The notes: a model not told the origin generated them from the letters alone. 26,347 nucleotides of DNA from Gnetum montanum (GCA_015680685.1 MNCI01036589.1:76384-102730); one strand, 5' to 3'. Counted from the first letter of the stretch, positions 1-10,510 are shown. Numbers and translations: made by a program.

Positions 1-1344
1 AAAAAAAAGAGAAAAAAAGAGAGGCAAAAGAAAAAGTGAGGATTCAAAGCACACCCCTTAGACGAAATAAAAATTGGGCTGTAAGCACTGGTTATGGAAC
101 CAAAGTGTTCCCTCTAACTAAGGCCCTTCTCGCTTCCCATTCTCTCCTTTGTTTCGTCGGAATGGTGGTGGCTCTTTGAAGATGCATCCTTGTTGTCCAA
201 GTGGATGATTTAGCCAAACGCATTGATGTGAAGTCCCTAGCAGTGGTTGGTTTGAGGCCTGAGTTGGAATGAGATTCGCCAAGTCGCATTAATCATACAT
301 CACACAAGGGGCTGTACACCACCTTGTTCTTGGGATCCCATTCCACTTCTCTTCTTTCCCTCCTTCTCTCCATTGTTCACCTCATTGCCGGTTGTATCCT
401 TAGTATATATTTTGGTTGATGTTTTGTTTTCTTTTTGGTAAATTCTAGCAGTTAAGACTTTAACTCTTGTTCCAAAGGACATTCCCAGAGCCTACGAACT
501 CTTTGAATGTGGGATTGTCAGGGCATTAAGGGCATGAGCCTGCTTTGGGGAGGACCCACTGACATTCCTATTTGGAACATTAGTTAACCTCTTTCCCTTA
601 ACATTTTTGCAATTAATTAACATTTTTGTTCATTTCCATCATGACATCCCTTTAATCGATGCCATAGTTGTCCCTTTTTACCTATCTTTCTTACTCCTTT
701 TCTTTCTCCATTCTAACGCTACCGGAGGTTCGCGATTAGTCATGGGGGTACGGGGCCTGATTTTTCGATTTTTCTCCTATGCCCCGAATTTTTTCGTTTC
801 CCTTCCTAACCCCTACACCTTCGGTAGTCATCATCCACATTCTCTCGGATCCATATCAGCCATACGACAACCTAGCCAATGGACTTACACCGAAGCAAGG
901 TATTATTTACTTAATGATTCAATTACCCTTGCTAATATACGATGGTGTTTTGTGTGTAGATGGCGATTCAATAAACAACGGAATGGATCTGGAGCAAACA
1001 CTTGGAGTGGAGCAGCATTGAAGCCGCTATGCAAGGAGCAGAATTGATAATGCGCTTACGGATGGACAACGGAAGGCGCAATCTAGGCGTTGGCAGCAAC
1101 AAGACTCTTCTCTCTTCTTCTCTTCTATTCTCTCTCCTCTTTTCTCTCAGCTGCCAAATGTGGCCTGATGTCATTGTAATAAGGTGTTCACCCTTGTTGT
1201 CATGAACACCAAGTTTTGTCAAGTCTTGTAATAAAGAACCGTTCACATGTCATCCCATTAGTTCCATTTCCCCTAATAATCCCATACCTACCTGATATCA
1301 TTGTAAGGAACTCGAGGATGAGTTTTCATTTATTCATGGGGGTA
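1..1344 (+). mobile_element. Element A: 3' internal (untranslated) region of an Athila-like Ty3 retrotransposon
   Basis: This is the non-coding tail between pol and the 3' LTR; the rest of the element lies upstream of the window. The assignment rests on homology by eye with two other copies. The stretch with ATTCAAAGCACACC, GCACTGGTTATGGAAC and CTAACTAAGGCCCTT near 45-130 recurs in element B near 25360-25470 and, reversed, in element C near 16500-16620. GCTTTGGGGAGGACCCACT near 541-560 recurs near 25895-25912. It ends in a G-run directly before the LTR. The longest open frame (607-1047) starts at a TTG, has only a short hydrophobic stretch near residues 24-34 and resembles no env protein I can recognise, so no gene is called. 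A purine-rich run occupies the first 36 bases. Confidence 0.8.
1338..1344 (+). promoter_or_regulatory. Polypurine tract of element A
   Basis: GGGGGTA sits directly before the LTR start TGATGAG. In LTR retrotransposons this tract primes plus-strand DNA synthesis. The same G-run precedes element C's 3' LTR in reverse orientation (CGTGGGGGTC at 14207-14198), which supports both boundaries. Confidence 0.8.
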
Positions 1345-1370
1345 TGATGAGACGCGTTTTGCATAGCGCC

Positions 1371-1428
1371 GCGATATCGAGTACGCGATATCGCATCTTT
1401 CCTTGCGATATCGAGTACGCGATATCGC
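1371..1428 (+). promoter_or_regulatory. U3 palindromic modules of LTR A (two copies)
   Basis: Two identical 24-bp units lie at 1371-1394 and 1405-1428, 34 bp apart. Each has GCGATATC at one end and GATATCGC at the other, around the centre GAGTACGC, so each is a near-perfect palindrome. They lie immediately upstream of the TATA box, where an enhancer would be expected. LTRs D and E have matching arrays. Binding by host factors is inference. Confidence 0.75.
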
Positions 1429-1444
1429 GATCCGCCGCCATATC

Positions 1445-1452
1445 TATAAATA
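1445..1452 (+). promoter_or_regulatory. TATA box of LTR A
   Basis: TATAAATA is followed by AGAGGCGGC, a context repeated exactly in LTR E (26319-26326). It follows the palindromic U3 modules, so transcription of the element would start roughly 25-35 bp downstream. Confidence 0.75.
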
Positions 1453-1618
1453 AGAGGCGGCATTCCTCTCATTTCCCAATCCTGGCTAGAAGTAGCGAAG
1501 CTCTGGCAGATTGATCACTCCAGAGTTAGAATTTTTCCCATGTGCCTGCAGTAGGAGTCCTAGAGTGAACGGCTCTTTATTCGAGCAACTTGTAACCTGA
1601 AGCCAAGTTGTGTACGGC

Positions 1619-1624
1619 AATAAA
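1619..1624 (+). terminator. Polyadenylation signal AATAAA in LTR A
   Basis: AATAAAGACGAACTTG lies about 170 bp after the TATA box. The equivalent position in B's 5' LTR also reads AATAAAGATGAGC (9961). In D the reversed signal lies at 16054-16059. This placement fits the end of the R region. Confidence 0.6.
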
Positions 1625-1702
1625 GACGAACTTGATTGGATAAACCTTGCAGCACGTGTTTTTATTTATTGTTATTTATTTACTGCTTTTCCAGTGCATA
1701 CA

Positions 1703-2040
1703 AGTACGACTTGATTACGAGCGTCTACGAACGTGTACGGCTAATCAAGGAATCGGCTGCTTGTCGCAACACGTGAGTACGACTTGATTAAGAGCATTGG
1801 ACTGCTTGGTAACCCAGTAGCGTATTCCAGGATCTGCGCCTTGTAATCCCAGTGGTAGTTTAGTGTGTACGGCTAGTCAAGGAATCGGCTGCTCATCGCT
1901 AGGCTAGAACATGTGATAAGTACGACTTAGTTACGAGCACCCACGGGTGTGTACGGCTAGCTAAGGAATCGGCTACTTATCACACGTAGGCTAAATAGGT
2001 GCCTCAGTACGACCACTTCGAGCACTTGCGTTACGTGTGG
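1703..2040 (+). repeat. Imperfect tandem repeats in the downstream part of LTR A
   Basis: Units starting AGTACGAC begin at 1703, 1776, 1919 and 2006. The first three continue through GTGTACGGCTA..CAAGGAATCGGCT(G/A)CTT-like sequence. Unit length varies (73, 143 and 87 bp) because the second carries an extra block with CTTGGTAACCCAGTAG and TTGTAATCCCAGTGG. Position 2041, just after the array, is an ambiguous base, consistent with difficult assembly here. Confidence 0.75.
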
Positions 2041-2123
2041 NTTTAGTCTGCGGAGTTCGACTGGATCGCGCGTACACGCTCGTATTCATATGGTTGAGTG
2101 TAGGGGTACCTCGCCACTCATCA

Positions 2124-3576
2124 ATTACCTAGAAATATGTTCAAAGTCAGAGAATTCAAGAAATAGAAAAAATCAAAAGGTTCCTCCAAAAAATGAAAAT
2201 AAAATTTAAGAAATAAAAGACTTAGAAAAAAGCAAGTTTTCAATGCCATAATATCAAAGATTGAAGAAATACATGAAGAAAGGAAAGATGTCAACTCACC
2301 TCTATCAAATTCTAAAAAAGGTAAAAAGCTCGAACCACCTTACCAAAGCAATCAAAAGAGGAAGAAGACAATTCAACATAAGAAATAACTACTAAAGTTT
2401 AGAATCAGAAAATAGAAGTTCAACTAAGGAGAATAATAATTAAAAACATTAAGCAAGTTTCCAGAACAATGTAAGATTGGTTAAATTCAAAGACATAACT
2501 CTAAAGTGCATGCTAAAGGAGGAACTATTGGTTCTAGTATGCACTTTGGAATCTCGTACTCCATTCATTCTAAATACCTATGTTGTGATTCAGAAACAAG
2601 ACAAAGAAACAAATTTAACAAGCCCAAATTCAAGGTAATAAAAGGCCATATTTACATATGAAAATATAGTAAAAGCACATTGTCAAAGCTCAAATCTCAA
2701 ATCTCAAGAGAAGACAAAGATTAAGGAAAACCAAAATAGCTTTTTTGTAAAATAGGGACCAAACCTATGTAATTTATATTTGAATTATTATGCCACATAA
2801 GACAAGATAGGAAATTCTACTATTTTTACTTTTATTAAAAGATTTATGGGTGGATGCAATTAGAGAATGATTTGAATCTCTTATGTTTCTTGAATTTCTA
2901 GCCCAATTTTCCATAAAATAGGCTTGCCCCATTATATTTTATTATGGTCCCTTCATTTGGCTATAAACATGTGGGCAAATCATGTCTGTAAGAGATGAAA
3001 ATTAATGCCATTGGCTAATTTGTTGCTACAACAATACGATAGATTATGTTACAAATTTTACTTCAATAACTTTCATCTATCATTAATTCATCATATTCAC
3101 CAATTCATTAATCCAATAAGTTGAATAGTCACATTCAAGGCTATTTTGTGTAATAGTTTTTAACCATCAAATCAATTCCAAATTTTGCAAGAACGTAGAT
3201 GTTGAAAGAGCTTTGTATCAAGTATTCACTCACTCCATAACTCTGTTGGATTGTAGAGATATTCATCATGCAAATGAAAAATTTCTATTTTGAATGTTGA
3301 ATAGTTTTGTTCAAGACCCCATTTTTAGGATAGATTTGAAGTATTAAATAAACTCAAATTGATCTAAAATTTTATAATTCTAGAGATTGCAAAACAAGCT
3401 TTCTAACAAACCTAAGATTAGCCCAAAACACATCTAGATTGTGAAGATATCGTAGCTACAAAATCAAAGAAAATTTAGTTTTTCTTAGCTAGGTTATTCA
3501 CATCATCCAATATATTGGGCTATCAAAAATCAGAAAAATAAAAAAATCTTTCAAATTTTCTTACATCTAAAAAATC
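2124..3576. other. AT-rich gene-free stretch
   Basis: No open frame of note, no recognisable element ends and no RNA gene are seen between LTR A and solo LTR F. The only structure noticed is a hairpin at 2503-2547 and a short CAAATCT-type repetition near 2690-2710. Confidence 0.6.
2503..2547. other. Imperfect hairpin with 9-bp perfect outer arms
   Basis: AAAGTGCAT at 2503-2511 pairs with ATGCACTTT at 2539-2547. Inside, CTA (2513-2515) pairs with TAG (2535-2537) and GAAC (2522-2525) pairs with GTTC (2531-2534), leaving a 5-base loop and an internal bulge. The total length is 45 bp. It could be chance, a tiny fold-back element or a small-RNA precursor-like structure; nothing around it decides. 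Confidence 0.4.
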
Positions 3577-3581
3577 AACTA

Positions 3582-4011
3582 TGCATGATGAATGCAACAA
3601 GAAAAATGCAAAATGAAATGAAACTGAAGCTTTATTAATGTAGACATAATATATCTAGGTCATATTTTAAGGGTTCCTTAGGGTTATCTTACTTTACCAT
3701 CTATCCCTTAGAGGCAATCTAGCACTACCACCACAATTATGCCTAAACCCTATTAGAAGAGATGATCAGTCACTTTCCTATTCCACTTAACACCCGTTAC
3801 TCACCTTTATTGGTTTTGCAACTCCATGCTAACATGACCTCTAATTCTTAGGTATATATACCTTAGGCCAAATCCTCAAAGGTCACCTCTAGAGACATTT
3901 CCATTATTAAAACATGTCATTTTAGTTTTTATTATAATAATTACATCATTTTTTACAAAGTGATACCATCTTTGTGAAGAAATGACCCCATTCGAAAATG
4001 GGAACATGACA
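3582..4011 (-). mobile_element. Solo LTR F (430 bp), unrelated to the main family, with target duplication AACTA
   Basis: Read on the minus strand it begins TGTCATGTTCCCATTTTCG, a start typical of plant Ty3 LTRs, and ends ATTCATCATGCA. The flanks are identical 5-mers: AACTA at 3577-3581 and AACTA at 4012-4016. It contains a TATATATA core inside the palindrome AGGTATATATACCT (3850-3863) and, on the minus strand, AATAAAGCTTCAG near the far end (TTTATT at 3631-3636 on plus). CCCATT/AATGGG at 3987-4002 forms a terminal hairpin. No second LTR or internal coding region follows on either side. The orientation is inferred from the TGTCATG start and the signal order. Confidence 0.8.
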
Positions 4012-4016
4012 AACTA

Positions 4017-7000
4017 CCCCTTTAGCTTTGGTTCATTCTTGAACAAGTTTGCATTAAGGATGTTTCTCCATGCTCTAATGCTTTGATTTCTCCTTTTTGA
4101 AATTAGGTTAAGTATTTAAAAATCTTCTATTTATTTTCCAAATAAAATATAAGTGAGAAAAATATTTGGAAAAATAAATATTATTTTATCAATACTTACC
4201 TCAATCTCTAAGTAATGACAAGAGATGAATTAAAGGTCTACCAACCACCAATCACCAGTCCTAACCAGGTTTACACAAAGTGTAGCTTATATCTAGTTAT
4301 CTAAGTGAAAGTAGGGAAAATCCTTTCTTCCACTTGTATTACCTAAAATATATGACTTATGTAATATGGAAGTATAAATTAAATAAATAAAGAGAAATAA
4401 ACCAAGAAATAAAAGTTAAGAAACTTCATGATTATCGTCAACCTCTGGGATCAAGGAACATGGCTGTGGATTTGTCATAAGGACTATATCATTGAATGAA
4501 CTTTTTTGGGATGGTAGGGCTTGATCTTGCTTGTTAACTTCTTTCTTAGGAATTAACTCGAAAAATGTTATGAATTGGAAGACTTGGATATCATACCAAA
4601 TGTATTCTAGGGTCTCAATGAAGAAGGATGTTCCATCTTCAGTAGTCATGAAAATGTAATTGGTGAATTATGGTTATAATGAACAATGAATGACATTAGA
4701 CTAGTGAAGGTAGTCTTAATGATAGAGAACCATATCTATAAATGAACAAGCTTTGCAAAATTGGATGAGAATTGGTCAATAAGAAGATAATGGTAGAGCT
4801 TCTTATAGAGAAACTGAAAGTAGATCAGTAGGTTATATATTTTTTCTTACTATTTAGAAGCTTGGCCACATAGAAAAAGCATGCTTACAGCTATATTGTC
4901 AAACAAATTCACAAAGATGAAAAATCAAGTTAAGCATATCAAGGTACATTAGCTAAGGAGAAAACTAGATAATGAATCAAATACTTATTTCCAAAAATAG
5001 TCATACTTACCATCAATCTTCATGATATAGTGTTAAAAATTTTATAAGAAAGATGGGCAAGAGCACCATGTTCTAAAAGCTACCATAACTTCCCAACCAA
5101 AAAAAGGAAAAAAAAAAAGGGAGATCGAATCATAAAACTTGAAAAAGTAAAATTCATTTACTGTAATTATAGAACTTCAAAAAGTGAAATTCATTTTCTA
5201 TAATTGACACTAAAAATAATTCAACATTATCATGAATGCAATGTACAAAGAAAATTCTAAAGACAATATACTATAAGTTAAACAAAGCTTTCATTGACTA
5301 TTGAGGAATCACATAGTAATAGTCAACACTCAAGTATATAAAATTAACACATTAAATGAAGAAGGTAATCATGAAATTATGTAGCTAGAAATGATACAAA
5401 AACTTAAAAATTTGAAAATCAAAAAATGATGGAAAAAGATAAATAACATAACCATGGTAAAGTGATCTAGACAATTGAAATAACATACCAAAATTAAAAG
5501 GAATCTAATAACTAGAGAATAAAGAAGAGAGAATATTTAAACCACAAGCACAATGGCTTCTGCAATGGTTGGAAGCGTTATAAATTAAGTTCAAATACCC
5601 CATCTTGTAAAGATAATAAAAGGAAAAAATGTAAACAGCAACAAACAAAAAGAAAAAAATATATAAGGGAATAACGTAAAATTAACTTGGGCCTATGGTA
5701 GAGGTAGCTATGTGAAAACCTGTTGGGGGCTCTAATAAAGCAAGGGTAATTTCTTCATTATTCTAAAAATAAATGTGAGATGTAATGATGAAGTTAGTAA
5801 AATTGAAATCATGAAATTGCATAAAAAATTATTAGTTTTTATAAGAAATTGCAAAGAAAAATTTTTGTAATGTTAAACTATTGTTGGAAATTGAAGCAAT
5901 TTCAATTATGAGCTTTCTTTTTGAATAGAAAAATGTTTGGTGCATCAACTTGTTATGTGCTCATCATTAAATACAGGTAAAATATAAATCTAGAGCACGA
6001 ATCACAAAATTTCAACATGAGGAAGATCCATATCATGTCTACATATGCAATTCCATTATTCCTCTTGTTAGCATAGGCAAGCTCCTTACAAAAAGAGTTC
6101 TACCCATACCTTACAAGTCCAACAACATAAATAGATATTTGTAAAAAATAAAAAATAAAAATGATAGAGGAATAGAATGTTGCCTCAATCATAACTTGAA
6201 CTAATAATATCTTGCCTATAAATCCTTGTCAAACAATGAGCCAACCAATTGAATAATTTACTAAATAAAGGATCATCACATGAGGCTCAATGTTCATCCC
6301 TCCAAGGTGTCCAACATGATTACAAGATGAGTAAAAGGCTAATCTCTTTTTGAGTGGATGTACCTAAGCTTAAAATCACCTTCATTGCTCCAAATGATGA
6401 CATCTAAGATGTGAATTTTATGCACTAGTATCTAAATTTTATTTTACCCATAATGTGCTACCAAAGTTTATCCCTTGCAAAGTAAAGGAAACTAGTTAGC
6501 ATTTTCCATATAATTATATTACACTAGTTGACCACTATTGATAGTAATACATAGTAGTCAAGCTAGTGAAATCAAAAGTAATTTTTGCATCCCATGAAAG
6601 TATGGGCTATAGTTTACAATCTATTACAGCCAAAAAATTTAATAAATATATATGTAGAAAAAACCATGTACATAGATATACCCAAGTAATATATTGCTAT
6701 CAATGACGTGTTGTAATTTTGCTCATTTTTTAAAATAGAAAACTTTTAATTTTGCCAACTAGGAATCTTATTGTTGTCTAAAGACAACTTCTTCATTCAG
6801 CCTTTCCAACTCCTTTAATCTCATTATTTCTATCCTATTGTTCTGACCATGTCCTATGACCATGTTAAAGTTTTGTTTCATGACTCATGAGGCAACCTTA
6901 ATATATTAGAATCACCCAAGAATAACACTTTAAAAATTTTACTTTTCCCATAAAATACTTGATACAAAATATAGACTACTTGTCTTCATGAGTTTTCTTC

Positions 7001-8339
7001 TTGCTTTCTAGCTCAACCTTTTCTTCTTCTTACTCCACATTGTTACAACAAACACAAATCATGATTTCACAAATTAAGTACTTCATGAATCATTGCAACC
7101 TTTCATAAGTTATCACATGTCTTTTCAGGACATCACTTTGTGAGTTGATTCCTCAAATAATTATATTACATCACAAATGTAAACAAACAGCTCACAATTT
7201 TACAAACCTAAAACGATTAAGAATGAACTACAATCTTAATAGTTCCAAAATAAGCAATTTCTTTAAAATATTATTTTTAAATAAAAACCTATTGTACAAT
7301 ATATTTAAAAAGATTAGAAGAATGTTATATATTGCTTCATTATTACATTTTCAATTGAACATCCTATGTTACTAAAAGCATGTGAAACACCAAACTATCA
7401 CTAATAATAATTTTCTTCATAATTTTTTTAATTTCAAATGATAAATTCTCCATCATTTTCACTCTTAAAATGCATAGTTAAAACAATAAATCTATAACTA
7501 AACACATGTAGTAGTAAGTAGTGTGACCAAACTTTCATATAATTACCTTATAAGTTTCAAAAATATTAAATAATGCATTTAGAATGAATGCTTAATAAAA
7601 TTGTATTAAATTAGAAAAATATGCTAAATAATTAATGATCAAAAAATGGAAAGAAGAAATAGTAAATGAATTATATGATGAAGGATTCCTTATCATAGCT
7701 CTACCATGGTAGCATGTGACATAATATTAGGGAAAATGCTAGCTAGAGCTTTATGTAACTTGGTTCACCCAAAGTCCTACAACTCTTGTCTTTATTGTAA
7801 AAATTATTTTAACAAAAATTTGAGAACTATTACACATTACTTAATATTCTCGTGTCAGTGTCTTGGGTTGTGAAGACTATTTTTAAAATGTAGTGCACTA
7901 AGAAAATCTAATCAATTTCTATATTATACACTTCAAATTTAATTGTTAATAAATGTTAATTTTTTACTTTTCTTGCAAAAATTGATAAATTAAATGTATT
8001 ATAAATCAGAAATGTAGCATTTTGAAATTATTATTTTATTGTATCTATTGCATTTTATCTAACTTAAGTGTGTTTGTTACTAGGATCTCTAAAACAAAAT
8101 CTTACAACCATTACATCACTTTCATAACAAGATTACATCAATGTATTCTAATAGAAATTAACATCTGATGATAATATTGTGTATTCCAATTAAATAAAAT
8201 AACAATTTAAAAATTTATTTACATGAGTTTCATTACCATTACCTTGCCTCAAATCAAAATGACTTGTTATAGGAGCCAAGCCATTGATTTAACATCTATG
8301 ATCCTTGGTGGCTATGAAGTACCATCCTTGACACCCTCT
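4017..8339. other. Long AT-rich stretch without a recognisable gene
   Basis: About 4.3 kb of low-complexity A/T-rich sequence with frequent stops in all frames. The longest frames (minus 4416-4649, 77 codons; plus 7145-7375, 76 codons) show no domain, composition or context that supports coding. A two-unit 37-bp repeat lies at 5136-5209, and CTACCATGGTAG near 7700 is a 12-bp palindrome. It may be very old transposon debris or ordinary intergenic DNA. Confidence 0.5.
5136..5209. repeat. Two tandem copies of a 37-bp unit
   Basis: Units start at 5136 (AACTTGAAAAAGTAAAATTC) and 5173 (AACTTCAAAAAGTGAAATTC). They match at most positions through ATTTA/TCTATAATT. This is a small local duplication in non-coding DNA. 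Confidence 0.6.
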
Positions 8340-8340
8340 A

Positions 8341-8392
8341 TAATTTAGTGGTATAACATCCTTCTTGTAAACTAGAGGTCTATAGTTCAATC
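8341..8392 (+). other. tRNA-like RNA polymerase III promoter relic (possible SINE head)
   Basis: TTTAGTGGTATAACATC resembles an A box. AGTTCAATC at 8384-8392 resembles a B box about 35 bases later, a spacing like that inside tRNA genes. No cloverleaf closes, so this is not called a tRNA gene. It could be the head of a decayed SINE or chance similarity. Confidence 0.3.
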
Positions 8393-8513
8393 ATGTGTAG
8401 AGGCATCATCTTGTTCTTTTAAATCGTGGTCTCTAATAACAATGAATCATTTGAATAAATTGAGTGATTTGGTGCAATTTATGATATTTTATAAGTCCAC
8501 CTATGTTATAGGT

Positions 8514-8575
8514 AGACTTGAACCTTGATTCTACTAATCACAAGCAAAAATTTCTAACCATTTTATCAAGGTTGA
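8514..8575 (-). other. Second tRNA-like promoter relic, facing the first
   Basis: On the minus strand TGATAAAATGGTTAG (8568-8554) resembles an A box and GGTTCAAGTCT (8524-8514) resembles a B box, with tRNA-like spacing. The order is as in SINE heads derived from tRNA. It lies about 120 bp from the plus-strand relic and points towards it. No matching tail was found. Confidence 0.35.
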
Positions 8576-8739
8576 GACACTCTTGTCAAAGTTCATGCAC
8601 TCTCTATCCTTGAAGAGTATATATTTTATTTATCTAAGCAATATTTAAAAAATAAGTTCATGTAGTTATCATTTATGATGTAATAATGCCCTTTAATAGA
8701 GTAATTCTAAGTTGTTCCAAGTTATAATACTTAGGCAAA

Positions 8740-8867
8740 CATTCTCATATAATAATCATCATCATCATCCTAGCATTGTCCCAACAAAATGGGGTTGACT
8801 ACATGAGTTCTTTTTTCCCAATTCAACTTTAGGAAGACATAAATCTTTGTTTATTTCAGCATTCTCA
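8740..8867 (-). mobile_element. Short SINE-like 3' fragment with (ATC)n tail
   Basis: The core CATTGTCCCAACAAAATGGGGTTGACTACATGAG resembles, reversed, a motif I recall as common near the 3' end of many plant SINEs (GACCCCA..TGGGA before a TTG/ATG-type tail). Here the tail reads as ATGATGATGATG on the minus strand (CATCATCATCAT on plus near 8757-8771). CATTCTCA occurs at both ends (8740-8747 and 8860-8867) and may be a target duplication around a fragment of roughly 110 bp that is 5'-truncated. The motif match is from memory. Confidence 0.5.
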
Positions 8868-9657
8868 AATAATCTCATTCTAAATTAATATTTTCTTAAA
8901 TTTATGCATCATTAGACTTTTTAAATAACAACTTGTGCTTTTAGTTAAGAATACAAGTCTTGAGGAAGGGTTTAGATAAATTTAGGGAGATAATTACGTA
9001 TTAGACACTACTAGATCAATTTCTTATTTTATCCAATGACAATGAGAAAAAGGATATATAAACCTTAATATAATTAAAAACCTAAAAATCACATTGATAT
9101 TGCATTAATAGTTTGCATAATAATGTCGTGCATTTGCATACAAACTTAGAAGAGTCACAAATCTTACTAATGAGCTAGAATCTAGTAACTAATTAAATAG
9201 ATTTTATGTTGTGGTAGTATTTCAAATTAATTAATTTCATTCCTTAGGAATTTCATTTTCATTGTGTATTAAAGAGATACATAAATACAAGTCAAATGCA
9301 TTTTCTTTAACCAAGCAAAGGATGAGGTTTGAGAAAAACCAATTCATTATAAATATAATTTCCTAATTTCCTATCCTAAGATTTTATGAAATAATTTTCA
9401 TGGTCATGAAGATGGTGTTAAGACATTGAAGAGTATCAACATCTTGAAGTTTAAAATATCAATTTAACAAATGTTTAAATTTCTAAATCTTGAGTTAGAC
9501 TTGAATTGTTCCAAAATGACTATAAGGAAATTGCAAAAGCTACAAATGACAAGGCCATGAGTTGATATTCAAGGAATGAACAATAAGGGGTTTTAGAATT
9601 GCAATAACTATCAAAAGCTAAGGCCCACACTCAACCACTAAGCTAAGGTATAGATTG
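8868..9657. other. AT-rich gene-free stretch before element B
   Basis: No frame, repeat or signal stands out between the SINE-like fragment and B's 5' LTR. The five bases before the LTR (9653-9657, GATTG) are the expected target duplication of B, whose partner would lie beyond the window. Confidence 0.5.
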
Positions 9658-9783
9658 TGATGAATTATGTTTAGACATGCTCCAATATTAGATATGCAAT
9701 ATCAGAGCCTCGATATCGGATACCTAATATTGAACCCCAAGATGCAATGTCAAATATCTAATATCGCAGGGTATATGCCAGCC

Positions 9784-9791
9784 TATAAATA
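9784..9791 (+). promoter_or_regulatory. TATA box of B's 5' LTR
   Basis: TATAAATA lies about 125 bp into the LTR, just after the eroded U3 palindromes, matching LTRs A and E. Confidence 0.65.
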
Positions 9792-9960
9792 TAGTGCTTG
9801 GACACATGGTTTGGGCATTAGTTTTTGTCATAGAGTAATAAAGTTCTTATAATTTAGCCATTCCAAAGTTAGAATATTTCAAAGTTCCCATAACAGGAGT
9901 TTGAGTGTGTACAGATCTTTGTTCAAGCACTGACATACCTAAGCACCATAGTTTGATGGA

Positions 9961-9966
9961 AATAAA
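9961..9966 (+). terminator. Polyadenylation signal in B's 5' LTR
   Basis: AATAAAGATGAGC aligns with AATAAAGACGAAC in LTR A (1619-1624). Confidence 0.5.
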
Positions 9967-10493
9967 GATGAGCCCTTTTGATAATCTTTGCAACACTAAG
10001 AATAGGTTAATGTTTATTTTAATGGATTTAATATTCATGCACTTACCTTAATGCACTTTAATTAAGTAATTAATTTCAAGTTAATGAACACAAGCACGAC
10101 GACTTCGAGCATACGTGCAGAAATGCTTAACATTTGGTAACCCAACAGGGCTATATGTGTTTAGGATGTGTTTGAAGAGTGGGAATGGGTACTTGTGTTA
10201 GGCTAGCTAGGCAATAGACTAATTAGATAATAAATTCCTCTACATTTCATTCCTATTCTTAATTGTAGACAAATAAAACATAAAATAATAAAAATCATGC
10301 GCCTCCTCAATTATACTTAACCATACAATTAAGCTCCACAAGTATAGTTGAGAAGACAAAAATTCTCATGATTAGATTCCATGTCTTAGAACCAATGTAC
10401 TTGAGAACTTAAGGTCTACAGAATTCGACTAGATGATGCATGAACGCTTGTGATTTGTATGGTTGGATGTAGGGGTACCTTGTTGCTCATCAT

Positions 10494-10510
10494 TGGCATT
10501 GTTGCTAGGG
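10494..10510 (+). promoter_or_regulatory. Primer-binding site of element B (tRNA-Asp type)
   Basis: TGGCATTGTTGCTAGGG lies one base after the LTR end. Athila-group elements use a site close to TGGCGCCGTTGCCGGGG, complementary to the 3' end of tRNA-Asp; this copy differs from it only by C-to-T or G-to-A changes. Element C's site (minus 20157-20141) differs independently and supports the same ancestor. Confidence 0.8.

Larger units (their letters stand above)
1345..2123 (+). repeat. 3' LTR of element A (779 bp)
   Basis: The repeat begins TGATGAGACG and ends CCACTCATCA, giving TGATGA/TCATCA terminal inverted repeats and the usual TG...CA ends. It contains two U3 palindromes, a TATA box about 100 bp in, an AATAAA signal about 275 bp in, and a long repetitive downstream part with copies of AGTACGACTTGATTACGAGC. 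The end GTAGGGGTACCTCGCCACTCATCA is shared with LTR D (reversed) and with the ends of B and C. It retains many CpG sites, so it looks like one of the younger copies. The matching target duplication would lie upstream of the window; the bases after the LTR are ATTAC. Confidence 0.9.
9658..10492 (+). repeat. 5' LTR of element B (835 bp)
   Basis: It begins TGATGAATTATG and ends GGTACCTTGTTGCTCATCA, like the other family LTRs. A TATA box (TATAAATA, 9784-9791) and AATAAA (9961-9966) are in the expected places. GGTAACCCAACAGG and ACGACTTCGAGC match parts of LTR A. The U3 palindromes are degraded (AATATTAGATATGCAATATC, then CGATATCGGATACC near 9710-9723). Few CpG remain, which suggests an old copy. 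Confidence 0.85.

Noticed and set aside
607-1047. 146-codon frame in A's 3' region, considered as an env-like gene
   Set aside because: It starts at TTG, not ATG, has no signal peptide or convincing membrane anchor, and the matching part of B is not open. It overlaps another unrelated frame at 779-1021.
4012-4024. AAACTACCCCTTTA read as a polypurine tract of a longer minus-strand element next to LTR F
   Set aside because: The AACTA pair on both sides shows that F is a solo LTR, so the neighbouring bases are target DNA.
4416-4649. 77-codon minus frame in the gene-free left part
   Set aside because: No recognisable domain, no coding context, and a length expected by chance in several kb of sequence.
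8341-8392. Functional tRNA gene
   Set aside because: Only box-like motifs are present; acceptor and anticodon stems do not pair.
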